Assembly: GCA_963744255.1 (NCBI GenBank)
Contig: CAVUSZ010000001.1
Span: 1-64,000 of the forward strand
Origin: DATEDA01 sp963744255
GTDB taxonomy: Bacteria; Pseudomonadota; Gammaproteobacteria; Burkholderiales; SG8-39
Direction: 5' to 3'
Length of the DNA: 64,000 bases
Part shown: positions 10,431-19,813 of the stretch, piece after piece
How the letters are laid out: each line of letters opens with the position of its first letter
Numbering within the stretch: the stretch's first letter is position 1
Translations under genes and position numbers: made by a program
The notes under the pieces: generated by a model
The model's database searches: none
What the model was told of the DNA's origin: nothing
What the model saw: the letters and a program-made list of their open reading frames with translations, nothing else

Positions 10431-10450
10431 GGGGAAAGGGTGGTTTCCCC
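10431..10450 (+). promoter_or_regulatory. hairpin abutting the murE start codon
   Basis: A perfect 7-bp inverted repeat, GGGGAAA and TTTCCCC, with the 6-nt loop GGGTGG ends immediately before the GTG start of murE at 10451. It would occlude the ribosome binding region if formed in the ftsI-murE message. There is no T-run, so it is not a terminator. Regulatory role is inferred. Confidence 0.35.
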
Positions 10451-11939
10451 GTGGACAGGGAAGTCGACAGAATTCTGAGCGAGCTCGAACAGCTGGGCGT
10501 GACTGCGCGGGGGCTCGCGGCGGACAGCCGCGCGGTCGCGCGCGGCGACGTGTTCCTCGCGTATCCCGGCGAGCGCGCCGACGGGCGACGCTTCATCGGC
10601 GACGCAGTGGCGCGCGGAGCCGCGGCGGTAGTCTGGGAGCGCGACGGCTTCGCGTGGCCCGGCGACCTCGCGGTGCCCGGCCTTGCGGCCAGCGGGCTGA
10701 AGCGGCTCGCCGGCCCGCTCGCGGCGGAAGTCTATGGCCGGCCCTCCGAGCGGCTGTGGATCGCCGGCGTCACCGGTACGAATGGCAAGACCTCGTGCAG
10801 CCAGTGGATCGCACAGGCGCTCGGCGGCGCCGGCCGCAAGTCCGCGGTCGTCGGCACGCTCGGCATGGGCTATCCCGGCGAGCTGCAGGAGAACCCGAAT
10901 ACAACCCCCGATGCCGTTCTCCTGCAGCGCGCCCTCGCGCGTTTCCTGGACGACGGCGCGCAAGCCGTGGCGATGGAGGTCTCGTCGATCGGGATCGACC
11001 AGGGCCGCGTCGAGGGCGTCAAGTTCGCCTGCGCCCTCTTCACCAACCTCTCGCGCGACCACCTCGACTACCACCGCGACATGGAGCGCTACGCACAAGC
11101 GAAGATGCAGCTCTTTCGCTCGCCGGGGCTCGAGCACGCGGTGCTCAACCTCGACGACCCGCTCGGCCGGCGGATCGCCGGCGAGCTCGCGGCGAGCGGC
11201 GTGGCGCGCACCGGCTACAGCATGCGGCCCGGTGCGGGTTCGGCGAGCGCAGTGGAGCATTGGCTGGAGGCGAACGACGTCGAGCTTTCGAGTGCCGGGT
11301 TGAAGTTCCGGCTCGAGTCGAGCCGCGGCCGCGCCGACGTCGCGAGCGCGCTCGTCGGGCGCTTCAACGTCGCGAATATGCTCGGCGTGATCGGCGTGCT
11401 CCTCGCCGCACGTCTCACGCTCGACGAGGCGGTGCGGGCAGCCGAGCGGCTCGAGCCGGCGCCGGGGCGGATGCAGCGGCTCGGGCGGGCGGGGACGCCG
11501 CTGGTGGTCGTCGACTACGCGCATACCCCCGACGCGCTCGAGCAGGCCCTGGGCGCGCTGGCGCACGTCGCGCGCGACGCAGGGTGGGCGCCTGGTCTGC
11601 GTGTTCGGCTGCGGCGGCGACCGCGACCGCGGCAAGCGTCCGCTGATGGGTGCCGCGGTTTCGCGCCACGCCGACTCCGTCTGGCTGACCAGCGACAACC
11701 CGCGCGGCGAGGATCCGCGCGCGATCATCGAGGAGATCCGTCCGAGCGTGACCGTGGCGCACGAGGTGCGTGTGGATCGCCGCGACGCGATCGGCGCGGC
11801 GATCGCCGGCGCGCGCGCCGGGGACGTCGTGCTGCTCGCCGGCAAGGGTCACGAGCCATACCAGGAAATCGCCGGCCGGCGTGTGCCGTTCTCCGACGCG
11901 GACGAGGCCCGTCGGGCGCTGGAGGCGTGGCGGGGATGA
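10451..11939 (+). CDS. murE: UDP-MurNAc-tripeptide synthetase MurE (meso-diaminopimelate type), one frame break
   Basis: ATP-dependent Mur ligase adding meso-diaminopimelate to UDP-MurNAc-L-Ala-D-Glu. The ATP-binding motif GTNGKTS lies at about residues 109-115 and SSIGIDQGRVEGVKF follows in the central domain. The frame breaks near 11583 (within ARDAGG-RLVCVFGCGGDRD). After it, the downstream frame carries the DNPR motif (about 11697-11708) that selects meso-Dap over lysine, and LLAGKGHEPYQE. Removing one base gives 1488 nt, or 495 aa, the normal length. The enzyme is essential, so a sequence error is the simplest explanation. Its stop overlaps the murF start. Confidence 0.9.
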
Positions 11940-13309
11940 TGCTGCTCTCGGAGGCCGCAGCGGCCGTCGGCGCTAGCGTCATCGGGCCCGACGTGCGCTT
12001 CACGGCGGTCTCAACCGACAGCCGCACGATCGAGGCGGGGTCGCTTTTCGTGGCGTTGCGCGGCGAGCGGTTCGACGGTCACGAGTACATCGGGGCGGCC
12101 CGTGAGAGCGGCGCCGCGGCCGCGATGGTCGAGCGTGTCGGCGGCCTTGCCGGGCAGGCGGCGGGGCTCCCGCTGATAGCGGTCGGCGACTCGCGCCTCG
12201 CGCTCGGCGCGCTTGCCCGGCACTGGCGCACTCGCTTTCCGGTGCCGCTGGTCGCGGTCGTCGGCTCGAACGGCAAGACCACCGTCAAGGAGATGCTCGC
12301 CGCGGCGTTGCGCGCGCACTTCGGCGAGCGGCAGGTGCTCGCGACGCTCGGCAACCTCAACAACGACGTCGGACTGCCGCTCACCGCGCTGCGGCTGCGC
12401 GAGGAGCACGCGGTCGCGGTGCTCGAGATCGGGATGAACCATCCGGGCGAGACCGGATACCTCGCCAGGATCGCCCGTCCGACGATCGCGCTGATCAACA
12501 ACGCGCAGCGCGAGCACCAGGAGTTCATGAAGAGCGTCGCGGAGGTCGCCGCCGAGCACGCGACGTGCCTTCGCGCACTGCCGAACGACGGCGTCGCGGT
12601 GCTGAACCGCGACGATCCCCACTTCGAGTACTGGGCGGGGATCGCGGGCAAACGCCGCGTGTGCTCGTTCGGCACCGGCGCGGGCGCCGACGTCCGCGCC
12701 ACGTACCGGCTGGCGGCGGCTTCGACCGAGATCGAGATCGCCGCCGACGGCGCACGCGCGGCCGCCACGCTGCAGCTGCCGGGCGTCCACAGCGTGCGGA
12801 ACGCGCTTGCCGCGACGGCGGCGGCGCTCGCCGCCGGCGCGGATCTGCCGGCGGTCGCGCGCGGCCTCGCGACGTTCCGCGCCGTGAAGGGCCGGCTCCA
12901 GTTCAAGCCCGGCCGGAACGGCGTCCTCGTCATCGACGACACCTACAACGCGAATCCCGACTCGGTGCGCGCGGCAGTGGACGTGCTCGCGGCGAGCGAG
13001 CGCCCGCGAGTGCTGATCCTCGGCGACATGGGCGAGGTCGGCGACCAGGGCGAGGCGTTCCACGCCGAGCTCGGCCGCTACGCGAAGGACTCCGGGGTCG
13101 ACCGCCTGCTCGTGGTGGGGCCGCTCGGCCGCGCCGCGGCGCGCGCGTTCGGCGCCGGCGGCGAGCACTTCGACTCGGTGGACGCGGTGATCGCGCGCGC
13201 ACAGGGACTGACCGCGCTGAAAGGAACGATGCTGGTCAAAGGCTCGCGCTTCATGCGGATGGAGCGCGTGGTGGCGCATCTGGTCGCGGGGCAGGAAGCA
13301 TGCTGCTAG
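11936..13309 (+). CDS. murF: UDP-MurNAc-tripeptide:D-Ala-D-Ala ligase MurF
   Basis: Adds the D-Ala-D-Ala dipeptide to complete the UDP-MurNAc-pentapeptide in the cytoplasm. The N-terminal domain carries VSTDSRTIEAGSLFVAL, the P-loop is VVGSNGKTTVKEM (about residues 106-118), the central domain has EIGMNHPGE and INNAQREHQEF, and the C-terminal domain has DDTYNANPDSVRAA. Length of 457 aa is normal. The ATG at 11936 overlaps the murE stop (ATGA), and mraY starts 10 bp before the murF stop. Confidence 0.95.
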   Translation: MMLLSEAAAAVGASVIGPDVRFTAVSTDSRTIEAGSLFVALRGERFDGHEYIGAARESGAAAAMVERVGGLAGQAAGLPLIAVGDSRLALGALARHWRTRFPVPLVAVVGSNGKTTVKEMLAAALRAHFGERQVLATLGNLNNDVGLPLTALRLREEHAVAVLEIGMNHPGETGYLARIARPTIALINNAQREHQEFMKSVAEVAAEHATCLRALPNDGVAVLNRDDPHFEYWAGIAGKRRVCSFGTGAGADVRATYRLAAASTEIEIAADGARAAATLQLPGVHSVRNALAATAAALAAGADLPAVARGLATFRAVKGRLQFKPGRNGVLVIDDTYNANPDSVRAAVDVLAASERPRVLILGDMGEVGDQGEAFHAELGRYAKDSGVDRLLVVGPLGRAAARAFGAGGEHFDSVDAVIARAQGLTALKGTMLVKGSRFMRMERVVAHLVAGQEACC

Positions 13310-14454
13310 AGGTCGCCCAGTACTTCGCGCAGGACATCCGCGCGTTCAACGTCTTCAACTACATCACCCTGCGCGCGGTGCTCGCGGCGCTTACCGCGCT
13401 CGTCATCTCGTTCCTCGCCGGCCCGGCGATGATCCGCAAGCTCACCGACTACCGGATCGGCCAGGCGGTACGCGACGACGGGCCGCAGACGCACCTCACC
13501 AAGGCCGGCACACCGACGATGGGCGGCGCGCTGGTCCTCGTCTCGGTCGCGGTCACCACCATCCTCTGGGCCGACTGGACGAACCGGTTCGTATGGATCG
13601 TGCTCGCGGTCACGCTCGGGTTCGGCGCGATCGGCTGGGTCGACGACTACCGCAAGGTCGTGCACCGCAACCCGAAGGGGCTCTCCGCGCGCGAGAAGTA
13701 CTTCTGGCAGTCGGTCATCGGGCTCGTCGCCGCGGTGTACCTGGCGTTCGCGGTCCCGACCGCGAACGCGACGCAAGGCTGGGTGCTGTTTACCCAGTGG
13801 GTGTCGAGCGGGTTCGCGATGGATCTGCCGGCGAAGGCCGACCTCATCGTGCCGTTCTTCAAGAACGTCGCCTACCCGCTGGGCGTGGTCGGCTTCATCG
13901 TGCTCACGTACTTCGTCATCGTCGGCACGTCGAACGCCGTCAACCTGACCGATGGCCTCGACGGCCTCGCCATCCTGCCGGCGGTGATGATCAGCGGTGC
14001 CCTCGGCATCTTCGCGTACGTTGCCGGGAACGCCGTGTACGCGAAGTACCTGCTGTTCCCGTACATCCCCGGCGCGAGCGAGCTGGCGGTCGTATGCGGC
14101 GCTCTCGTCGGCGCCGGGCTCGGCTTCCTCTGGTTCAACGCCTACCCGGCGGAAGTCTTCATGGGCGATGTCGGCGCACTCGCGCTCGGCGCCGCCCTCG
14201 GCACGGTGGCGGTGATTGCGCGGCAGGAGATCGTGCTCTTCATCATGGGCGGCGTGTTCGTCGCCGAGACCATGTCGGTGATGCTCCAGGTCATCTACTT
14301 CAAGCTCACCGGCGGCAAGCGGATCTTCCGCATGGCGCCGCTGCATCACCACTACGAGTTGGGCGGATGGAAGGAGACGCAGGTGGTGGTGCGGTTCTGG
14401 ATCATCACCGTGGTGCTGGTGCTGTTCGGGCTTTCGACCTTGAAACTGCGGTAG
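13300..14454 (+). CDS. mraY: phospho-N-acetylmuramoyl-pentapeptide transferase MraY
   Basis: Integral membrane enzyme transferring phospho-MurNAc-pentapeptide from UDP to undecaprenyl phosphate to make lipid I. It has about ten membrane segments. Family motifs are GTPTMGGALVL, the Asp pair in GWVDDYRK (about residues 112-119), NAVNLTDGLDGLA, the MGDVGALALG loop and the HHHYELGGW cytoplasmic loop. Length of 384 aa. It overlaps murF by 10 nt and precedes murD by 7 nt. Confidence 0.96.
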   Translation: MLLEVAQYFAQDIRAFNVFNYITLRAVLAALTALVISFLAGPAMIRKLTDYRIGQAVRDDGPQTHLTKAGTPTMGGALVLVSVAVTTILWADWTNRFVWIVLAVTLGFGAIGWVDDYRKVVHRNPKGLSAREKYFWQSVIGLVAAVYLAFAVPTANATQGWVLFTQWVSSGFAMDLPAKADLIVPFFKNVAYPLGVVGFIVLTYFVIVGTSNAVNLTDGLDGLAILPAVMISGALGIFAYVAGNAVYAKYLLFPYIPGASELAVVCGALVGAGLGFLWFNAYPAEVFMGDVGALALGAALGTVAVIARQEIVLFIMGGVFVAETMSVMLQVIYFKLTGGKRIFRMAPLHHHYELGGWKETQVVVRFWIITVVLVLFGLSTLKLR

Positions 14455-14461
14455 CGCGGAA

Positions 14462-15862
14462 ATGGATCTCGCCGGACGCAGAGTGCTGGTGCTGGGCCTC
14501 GGAGAGACCGGCCTTTCGATCGCGCGCTGGGTCGCGCGCCAGGCCGGCAGGGTGCGCATCGCCGACACCCGTGCGGCGCCGCCGGCGCTCGCGGCGCTCC
14601 AGGCCGGGCTCTCCCAGGCGGAGGTGGTCACCGGGCCGTTCACGGAGTCGCTTCTCGACGGCATCGAGCTGATCGCCGCGAGCCCCGGCGTGCCGCTCGC
14701 CGAGCCGGTGGTGCAGGCAGCGCTCGCGCGCGGGCTCGAAGTGGTGGGCGACGTCGAGCTCTTCGCGCGCTTCCTCGCTGGGGCGGAGGGCGCACGCGTG
14801 ATCGCGATCACCGGCACGAACGGCAAGAGCACCGTGACCGCGCTCGCTGGCGCCATGTGTCGAGCCGCCGGCGTCGATTGCGAGGTGGCGGGGAACATCT
14901 CGCCCGCGGTGCTCACCGCGCTCGCGAACCGCCTCGACCAGGGCGGGCTTCCCGAGGCCTGGGTGATCGAGCTGTCGAGCTTCCAGCTGGAGATGACGTC
15001 GTCGCTCAGGCCGGATGCGGCGACCGTGCTGAACGTGTCGGCCGATCACCTCGACCGCTATCCCGGCATGACGGCGTACGCCGCGGCGAAAGCCCGGATC
15101 TTCGCGGGCGGCGGCATCCAGATCCTGAACCGGGACGACCCCGCGAGCATGGCGATGCGTCTCCCCGACCGGCGCACTGTCACGTTCGGCCTCAACCCTG
15201 CGCCTGACCACGACGATTTCGGGCTGCTCAAGGTGTTCGGCGAGCACTGGCTCGCAATGGGCGCGACGCCGCTCCTTGCGGTGCGAGAAATGCGGCTCGC
15301 CGGGCTGCACAACGCCGCCAACGCCCTCGCGGCACTCGCGCTCTGTCGCGCGATCGGCCTCCCGCTCGCGCCGCTGCTCGATGCGTTCAAGACCTTCGCC
15401 GGACTTCCGCACCGCGTCGAGCGCGTCGGGGAGGTGGACGGCGTCACGTTCTACGACGACTCGAAGGGCACCAACGTTGGCTCGACGGTCGCCGCGCTCG
15501 CCGGTCTGGGGCGCCAGATGAACGGCAGCGGCGGCAAGGTCGTGCTGATCGCGGGCGGCGACGGAAAGCAGCAGGACTTCGCGCCGCTCGCCGCGGCGGT
15601 GGCCGGCGCCGCGCGCGCGGTCGTGCTGATCGGCCGCGACGCGCCGGCGATCGAGCGGGCGCTCCGCTCGACCGGCGCGACGATCGAGCGCGCCGGTAGC
15701 ATGGCGGACGCGGTCGCCCGCGCGTTCGACTCCGCGCGGCCGGGCGACGTCGTGCTGCTCTCGCCGGCGTGCGCGAGCTTCGACATGTTCGCCGACTATC
15801 GCCACCGCGGCGAGGTCTTTTCCACCGCGGTCAGGGAGCTCGAGCATGCTCGCGCGCGCTGA
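14462..15862 (+). CDS. murD: UDP-MurNAc-L-Ala:D-Glu ligase MurD
   Basis: Cytoplasmic Mur ligase adding D-glutamate to UDP-MurNAc-L-alanine. The N-terminal Rossmann domain (VLVLGLGETGLSIARW) binds the UDP part. The ATP-loop is ITGTNGKSTVTALAG at about residues 117-131, followed by the ELSSFQLE motif and NVSADHLDRY. The C-terminal domain carries FYDDSKGTNVGST and LIAGGDGK. Length of 466 aa. Its 3' end overlaps ftsW by 17 nt. Confidence 0.95.
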   Translation: MDLAGRRVLVLGLGETGLSIARWVARQAGRVRIADTRAAPPALAALQAGLSQAEVVTGPFTESLLDGIELIAASPGVPLAEPVVQAALARGLEVVGDVELFARFLAGAEGARVIAITGTNGKSTVTALAGAMCRAAGVDCEVAGNISPAVLTALANRLDQGGLPEAWVIELSSFQLEMTSSLRPDAATVLNVSADHLDRYPGMTAYAAAKARIFAGGGIQILNRDDPASMAMRLPDRRTVTFGLNPAPDHDDFGLLKVFGEHWLAMGATPLLAVREMRLAGLHNAANALAALALCRAIGLPLAPLLDAFKTFAGLPHRVERVGEVDGVTFYDDSKGTNVGSTVAALAGLGRQMNGSGGKVVLIAGGDGKQQDFAPLAAAVAGAARAVVLIGRDAPAIERALRSTGATIERAGSMADAVARAFDSARPGDVVLLSPACASFDMFADYRHRGEVFSTAVRELEHARAR

Positions 15863-17012
15863 GCTGCCGCGCCGGGCCGCGGCGCTCCCCGAGTACGACG
15901 CGAGCGTGGTCTGGACCGCGGCGGTCCTGATCACCCTCGGACTGGTGATGGTGTACTCGGCGTCGATCGCCACCGCCGAGAATGCCCGCGCAACCGGCGG
16001 GGAGACGGCGTTCTATCTGGCCCGCCACGCCGCGTTCGTGGCGGCCGGCGTCGCCGCGGCGCTCGCCGCGTTCCAGGTGCCGCTGCGCGCGTGGCAGCGC
16101 GCCGCGCCGCTGCTCTTCGCGGCCGGCGTCGTGCTCCTCGCGCTCGTTCTTGTGCCCGGCATCGGACGCGACGTGAACGGTGCCCGGCGGTGGCTGTCGC
16201 TCGGGATCGTGAACTTCCAGCCGTCCGAGCTGATGAAGCTCGCGGTGGTGCTCTACGCCGCCGACTACGCGGTGCGGAAGCACGCGCTGCTCCACAGCTT
16301 CCGCCGCGGTCTCCTGCCGATGCTCGGAGTGATGCTCGTCGTCGGGTGGCTGCTCCTGCGCGAGCCGGACTTCGGCGCATTCGTGGTGATCTGCGCGGTC
16401 GCCATGGCGGTCCTGTTCCTAGCGGGCATGAACGCCCGCTGGTTCGGGATGCTGCTCGTGCTTGCAGCGCTCGGGTTCACGGCGCTCGTCATCTCGTCGC
16501 CGTACCGGGTGCAGCGGATCTTCGGGTTCATGGATCCGTGGGCCGATGCGTTCGGCCGCGGGTACCAGCTCTCGCACGCGCTGATCGCGTTCGGGCGCGG
16601 CGAGTGGCTCGGCGTCGGGCTGGGGGCGAGCGTCGAGAAGCTGCACTACCTGCCCGAAGCGCATACCGACTTCCTGCTCGCCGTGATCGCGGAGGAGCTT
16701 GGCTTTGCCGGCGTCGCCGTCGTCGTCGCGGCTTTCGCCTGGCTTGCCTTGCGCGCGCTGGCGATCGGGCGGCGGGCCGCCGACCTCGACCGCCCGTTCG
16801 GCGCGCTGGTCGCGCAGGGCGTCGCGGTGTGGCTCAGCGTGCAGGCGTTGATCAACATGGGCGTGAACATGGGTGTGCTGCCGACCAAGGGCCTCACGCT
16901 GCCGTTCATGAGCTTCGGCGGGAGCGCGCTCGTCACGAGCTGCGTGGCGCTGGCGCTGCTGCTGCGGGTGGACTGGGAAAACAGGCAGCTCATGCGGGGG
17001 TTGCCCGCATGA
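15846..17012 (+). CDS. ftsW: septal peptidoglycan glycosyltransferase FtsW
   Basis: SEDS-family membrane polymerase that extends glycan strands at the septum with FtsI. About ten membrane segments are seen; motifs include GLVMVYSAS near the N-terminus, GARRWLSLGIVNFQPSE, the REPDFGAFVV loop with the catalytic-region Asp, and the C-terminal KGLTLPFMSFGGSAL. Length of 388 aa. The last codons (RQLMRGLPA) are echoed by an imperfect copy about 90 bp downstream. Confidence 0.95.
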   Translation: MLARAELPRRAAALPEYDASVVWTAAVLITLGLVMVYSASIATAENARATGGETAFYLARHAAFVAAGVAAALAAFQVPLRAWQRAAPLLFAAGVVLLALVLVPGIGRDVNGARRWLSLGIVNFQPSELMKLAVVLYAADYAVRKHALLHSFRRGLLPMLGVMLVVGWLLLREPDFGAFVVICAVAMAVLFLAGMNARWFGMLLVLAALGFTALVISSPYRVQRIFGFMDPWADAFGRGYQLSHALIAFGRGEWLGVGLGASVEKLHYLPEAHTDFLLAVIAEELGFAGVAVVVAAFAWLALRALAIGRRAADLDRPFGALVAQGVAVWLSVQALINMGVNMGVLPTKGLTLPFMSFGGSALVTSCVALALLLRVDWENRQLMRGLPA

Positions 17013-17107
17013 GCCGCCTGTTTCGGTGGCGGCTAGCGCGGCCGGACGCCGCGTTATGTCGGAATCAAGGCCGACAACTGATGAGAGGGCAGCCCGTATG
17101 AGCCGCA
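16979..17107 (+). repeat. imperfect direct repeat of the ftsW 3' end
   Basis: The last bases of ftsW plus flank (about 16979-17016, including CAGCTCATGCGGGGG and CCCGCATGAGCCGC) recur imperfectly at about 17068-17107 (CAACTGATGAGAGGG and CCCGTATGAGCCGC). In one frame the second copy reads RQLMRGQPV followed by a stop, against RQLMRGLPA-stop in FtsW. The copies flank roughly 50 bp without a gene. This looks like an old tandem duplication. Confidence 0.55.
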
Positions 17108-17367
17108 CCGCGCAGTCGAACGTGCGATCGCTCGAGTCAAGAGTCCTGTCGACGGATGCGACCACGCATATCGCGCTCGACGACCCGGCGGCGGAGGCGG
17201 CCGCCATCGCCGAAGAGGCGGACATCGAGGTGAGCGCGACCGACCGCGCCGAGGATGCGGACGAGGGTGACAGTTCGGCGGACACCTCCGAGGCGCTCGC
17301 GATCAGCTGCGACGCGGATCTCCGCGTGACCTGGGGCGAGCTGGAAGAGTGGCTAGGACGATCATGA
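17098..17367 (+). CDS. small acidic protein of unknown function between ftsW and murG
   Basis: An 89-aa reading frame with GC-rich third codon positions like its neighbours. It begins with the ATG inside the second copy of the ftsW-end repeat, preceded by GAGAGGG. The middle is strongly acidic (EEADIEVSATDRAEDADEG), and the C-terminus contains WGELEEWLGRS. No membrane segment, signal peptide or known domain is recognised. Its stop overlaps a possible murG start (ATGA at 17364-17367), as in coupled genes of this cluster. I know of no gene normally present here in dcw clusters. It could also be a fortuitous open frame in GC-rich DNA. Confidence 0.5.
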   Translation: MSRTAQSNVRSLESRVLSTDATTHIALDDPAAEAAAIAEEADIEVSATDRAEDADEGDSSADTSEALAISCDADLRVTWGELEEWLGRS

Positions 17368-18410
17368 TCATGGCGGGCGGCACCGGCGGCCACGTCTTTC
17401 CGGCGCTCGCGGTCGCTGACCATCTCCGCGCGCTCGGCTGGCACGTGGTGTGGCTCGGCGCGCGCGCCGGGCTGGAGGCCACCCTGGTGCCGCAGCACGG
17501 CTACGAACTCGCCTCGATCCGCTTCGCCGGGCTGCGGGGGAAAGGGCTGCTCGCCAAGCTGCTGCTACCGCTCAACCTGCTTGTCGCGTTCTGGCAGTCC
17601 TTGCACGCGCTGCGCGCGCACCGGCCCGACGTCGTGCTCGGGATGGGCGGCTATGTCGCCTTCCCCGGCGGCATGATGGCGGCCCTCGTCGGCCGTCCGC
17701 TCGCGATCCACGAGCAGAACTCGATCGCGGGGCTCGCGAACCGGGTGCTCGCGGGCGTCGCCGACCGCGTCCTGGTTGCTTTCCCTGGCGCCCTGCCGAA
17801 ATCGCAGCTGCTCGGCAATCCCGTGCGGGACGCGATCGCGCATATCGCCCCGCCGGCCGAGCGGTTCGCCGGGCGCGCCGGCCGGCTCCGCGTGCTCGTG
17901 GTCGGCGGGAGCCTCGGGGCTGCGGCGTTGAACGAACGCGTCCCGCAGGCGCTCGCGCTCATTTCCGTCGAGGCACGCCCGCGCATCGTCCACCAGTCCG
18001 GAGCGAAGCATCTCGATCAGCTGCGCGCGAGCTACGCCGCCGCCGGCGTCGAGGCGGATCTTCGGCCGTTCATCGACGACATGGCGCAGGCGTATGCCGA
18101 CGCCGACGTCGCCATCTGCCGCGCTGGCGCGACGACGGTCGCCGAGCTCGCGGCAGCCGGCGTTCCGTCGATCCTGGTGCCGTTCCCGTTCGCGGTCGAC
18201 GACCACCAGACGGCGAACGCGCGCTATCTCGCCGACGCGGGCGCCGCGATCCTCGTGCAGCAGCGCGACCTCACGGCAGAGACGCTCGCGGAGACGCTGC
18301 GGGTGCTCACGCGAGAGCGGCTCCTCGAGATGGCGAAGAAGGCGCGCGCGTTGGGCAGACCCGACGCGACACGCGCGGTGGCCGAGGCGTGCGTGGAGCT
18401 CGCCCGGTGA
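17349..18410 (+). CDS. murG: UDP-GlcNAc:lipid I GlcNAc transferase MurG
   Basis: Peripheral membrane GT-B glycosyltransferase converting lipid I to lipid II. The N-terminal GGTGGHVFPALA loop, the HEQNSIAGLANR motif, VVGGSLGAAALNERVP at the start of the C-terminal UDP-GlcNAc domain and the CRAGATTVAELAAAG motif are all present. Starting at GTG 17349 gives 353 aa. The in-frame ATG at 17364 (start MIMAGGTGG) is also plausible and would overlap the upstream acidic frame's stop. It is coupled to murC by a GTGA overlap. Confidence 0.95.
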   Translation: MARTIMIMAGGTGGHVFPALAVADHLRALGWHVVWLGARAGLEATLVPQHGYELASIRFAGLRGKGLLAKLLLPLNLLVAFWQSLHALRAHRPDVVLGMGGYVAFPGGMMAALVGRPLAIHEQNSIAGLANRVLAGVADRVLVAFPGALPKSQLLGNPVRDAIAHIAPPAERFAGRAGRLRVLVVGGSLGAAALNERVPQALALISVEARPRIVHQSGAKHLDQLRASYAAAGVEADLRPFIDDMAQAYADADVAICRAGATTVAELAAAGVPSILVPFPFAVDDHQTANARYLADAGAAILVQQRDLTAETLAETLRVLTRERLLEMAKKARALGRPDATRAVAEACVELAR

Positions 18411-19802
18411 AGCACAAGGTCAAGCGCATTCATTTCGTCGGGATCGGCGGCTCCGGGATGAGCGGCATCGCCGAGGTGCTGCTCAATCTCGGCTACGGGG
18501 TGAGCGGGTCGGACATCGCGGCGAACAGCGCAACCGAGCGCCTGTTGAAGCTGGGAGCGAGGGTCGCGATCGGCCACGCTGCGGAGCAGGTCGCCGGCGT
18601 GGACGCCGTGGTCGTGTCGACCGCGGTGAAGGAGGACAACCCCGAAGTCATGGCCGCGCGCGAGCGCCGGATTCCGGTCGTCCCGCGCGCGCTGATGCTC
18701 GCCGAGCTGATGCGCCTCAAGCAGGGCATCGCGGTCGCCGGAACGCACGGCAAGACCACGACCACGAGCCTCGCGGCGAGCGTGCTCGCCGAGGGCGGGC
18801 TCGACCCGACGTTCGTCATCGGCGGCCGGCTGACCGCCGCGGCCTCGAACGCGCGCCTCGGCGCCGGCGACTTCATCGTCGTCGAGGCGGATGAGTCCGA
18901 CGCGTCGTTCCTGCATCTCCTACCCGTGATGGCCGTCGTCACCAACATCGACGCCGATCACATGGAGACCTACGAGCACGACTTCCTGCGGCTGAAAGCG
19001 GCATTCGTGCAGTTCCTCCAGAACCTGCCTTTCTACGGCAGCGCGATCCTGTGCGCCGACGACCCGCACCTGCGCGAGATCATGCCCGCGGTGTCGAAAC
19101 CGATCGTGACCTATGGCTTCGCCCACGATGCGATGGTGCGCGCCGAGGGGGTCGAGCCCTGCGACGACAAGATGTGTTTCCGCGCGTACCGCGACGGCAT
19201 CCCCGGCGCACTCGACGTGCGGCTCAACCTGCCCGGGCGGCACAACGTCCAGAACGCGCTCGCCGCGCTCGCTGTAGGCACCGAGCTCGGCGTTCCGGAC
19301 CCGGCGATCCTCAAGGCCTTGGCGGAGTTCCACGGCGTCGGGCGGCGGTTCCAGCGCCACGGCGAGATCGTCGCTATCCGGCGGGGGACGCTTCACGCTC
19401 GTCGACGACTACGGCCACCACCCGGCCGAGATGGCGGCGACGCTCGACGCGGCGCGCGGCGCGTTCCCCGGACGGCGGATCGTGCTCGCGTTCCAGCCGC
19501 ACCGTTTCACGCGTACCCGCGATCTGTTCGAGGACTTCGTGCGGGTGCTATCGACGGTGGACGCGCTCGTCCTCGCCGAGGTGTACCCCGCGGGCGAGCA
19601 GGCGATCGTCGCCGCCGACGGCCGCGCGCTCGCGCGCGCGGTGCGCGTCGCGGGCAAGGTGGAGCCGGTCTTCGTCGAGGCAATCGTCGACCTCCCGGCG
19701 GCGCTCCTCCAGGTCGTGCGCGACGGCGACGTCGTCGTGACGATGGGCGCGGGGTCGATTGGGGGCGTGCCGACACAGCTCGGCAAGGCGCGGGGGAGCT
19801 AA
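18407..19802 (+). CDS. murC: UDP-MurNAc:L-alanine ligase MurC, one frame break
   Basis: First amino-acid-adding Mur ligase, attaching L-alanine to UDP-MurNAc. The N-terminal FVGIGGSGMSGIAEVL loop, the ATP-loop VAGTHGKTTTTSL (about residues 112-124), VVEADESDASFL and NIDADHMETY are intact. The frame breaks near 19380, just before FTLVDDYGHHPAEM. The C-terminal domain, including FQPHRFTRTRDLF and VTMGAGSIG, continues in the other frame to 19802. Removing one base gives 1395 nt, or 464 aa, the normal size. The start is GTG 18407, overlapping the murG stop. Breakage of an essential single-copy gene points to a sequence error. Confidence 0.9.
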
Positions 19803-19813
19803 GGGCGGTGGAG

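Noticed and set aside
11570..11600. Programmed frameshifting in murE
   Set aside because: No slippery heptamer, stop codon or stimulatory stem is evident, and the same kind of extra base is found in unrelated genes.
17026..17097. Earlier start for the acidic frame between ftsW and murG
   Set aside because: The extra residues come from the ftsW-flank repeat region and lack a ribosome site; ATG 17098 fits better.
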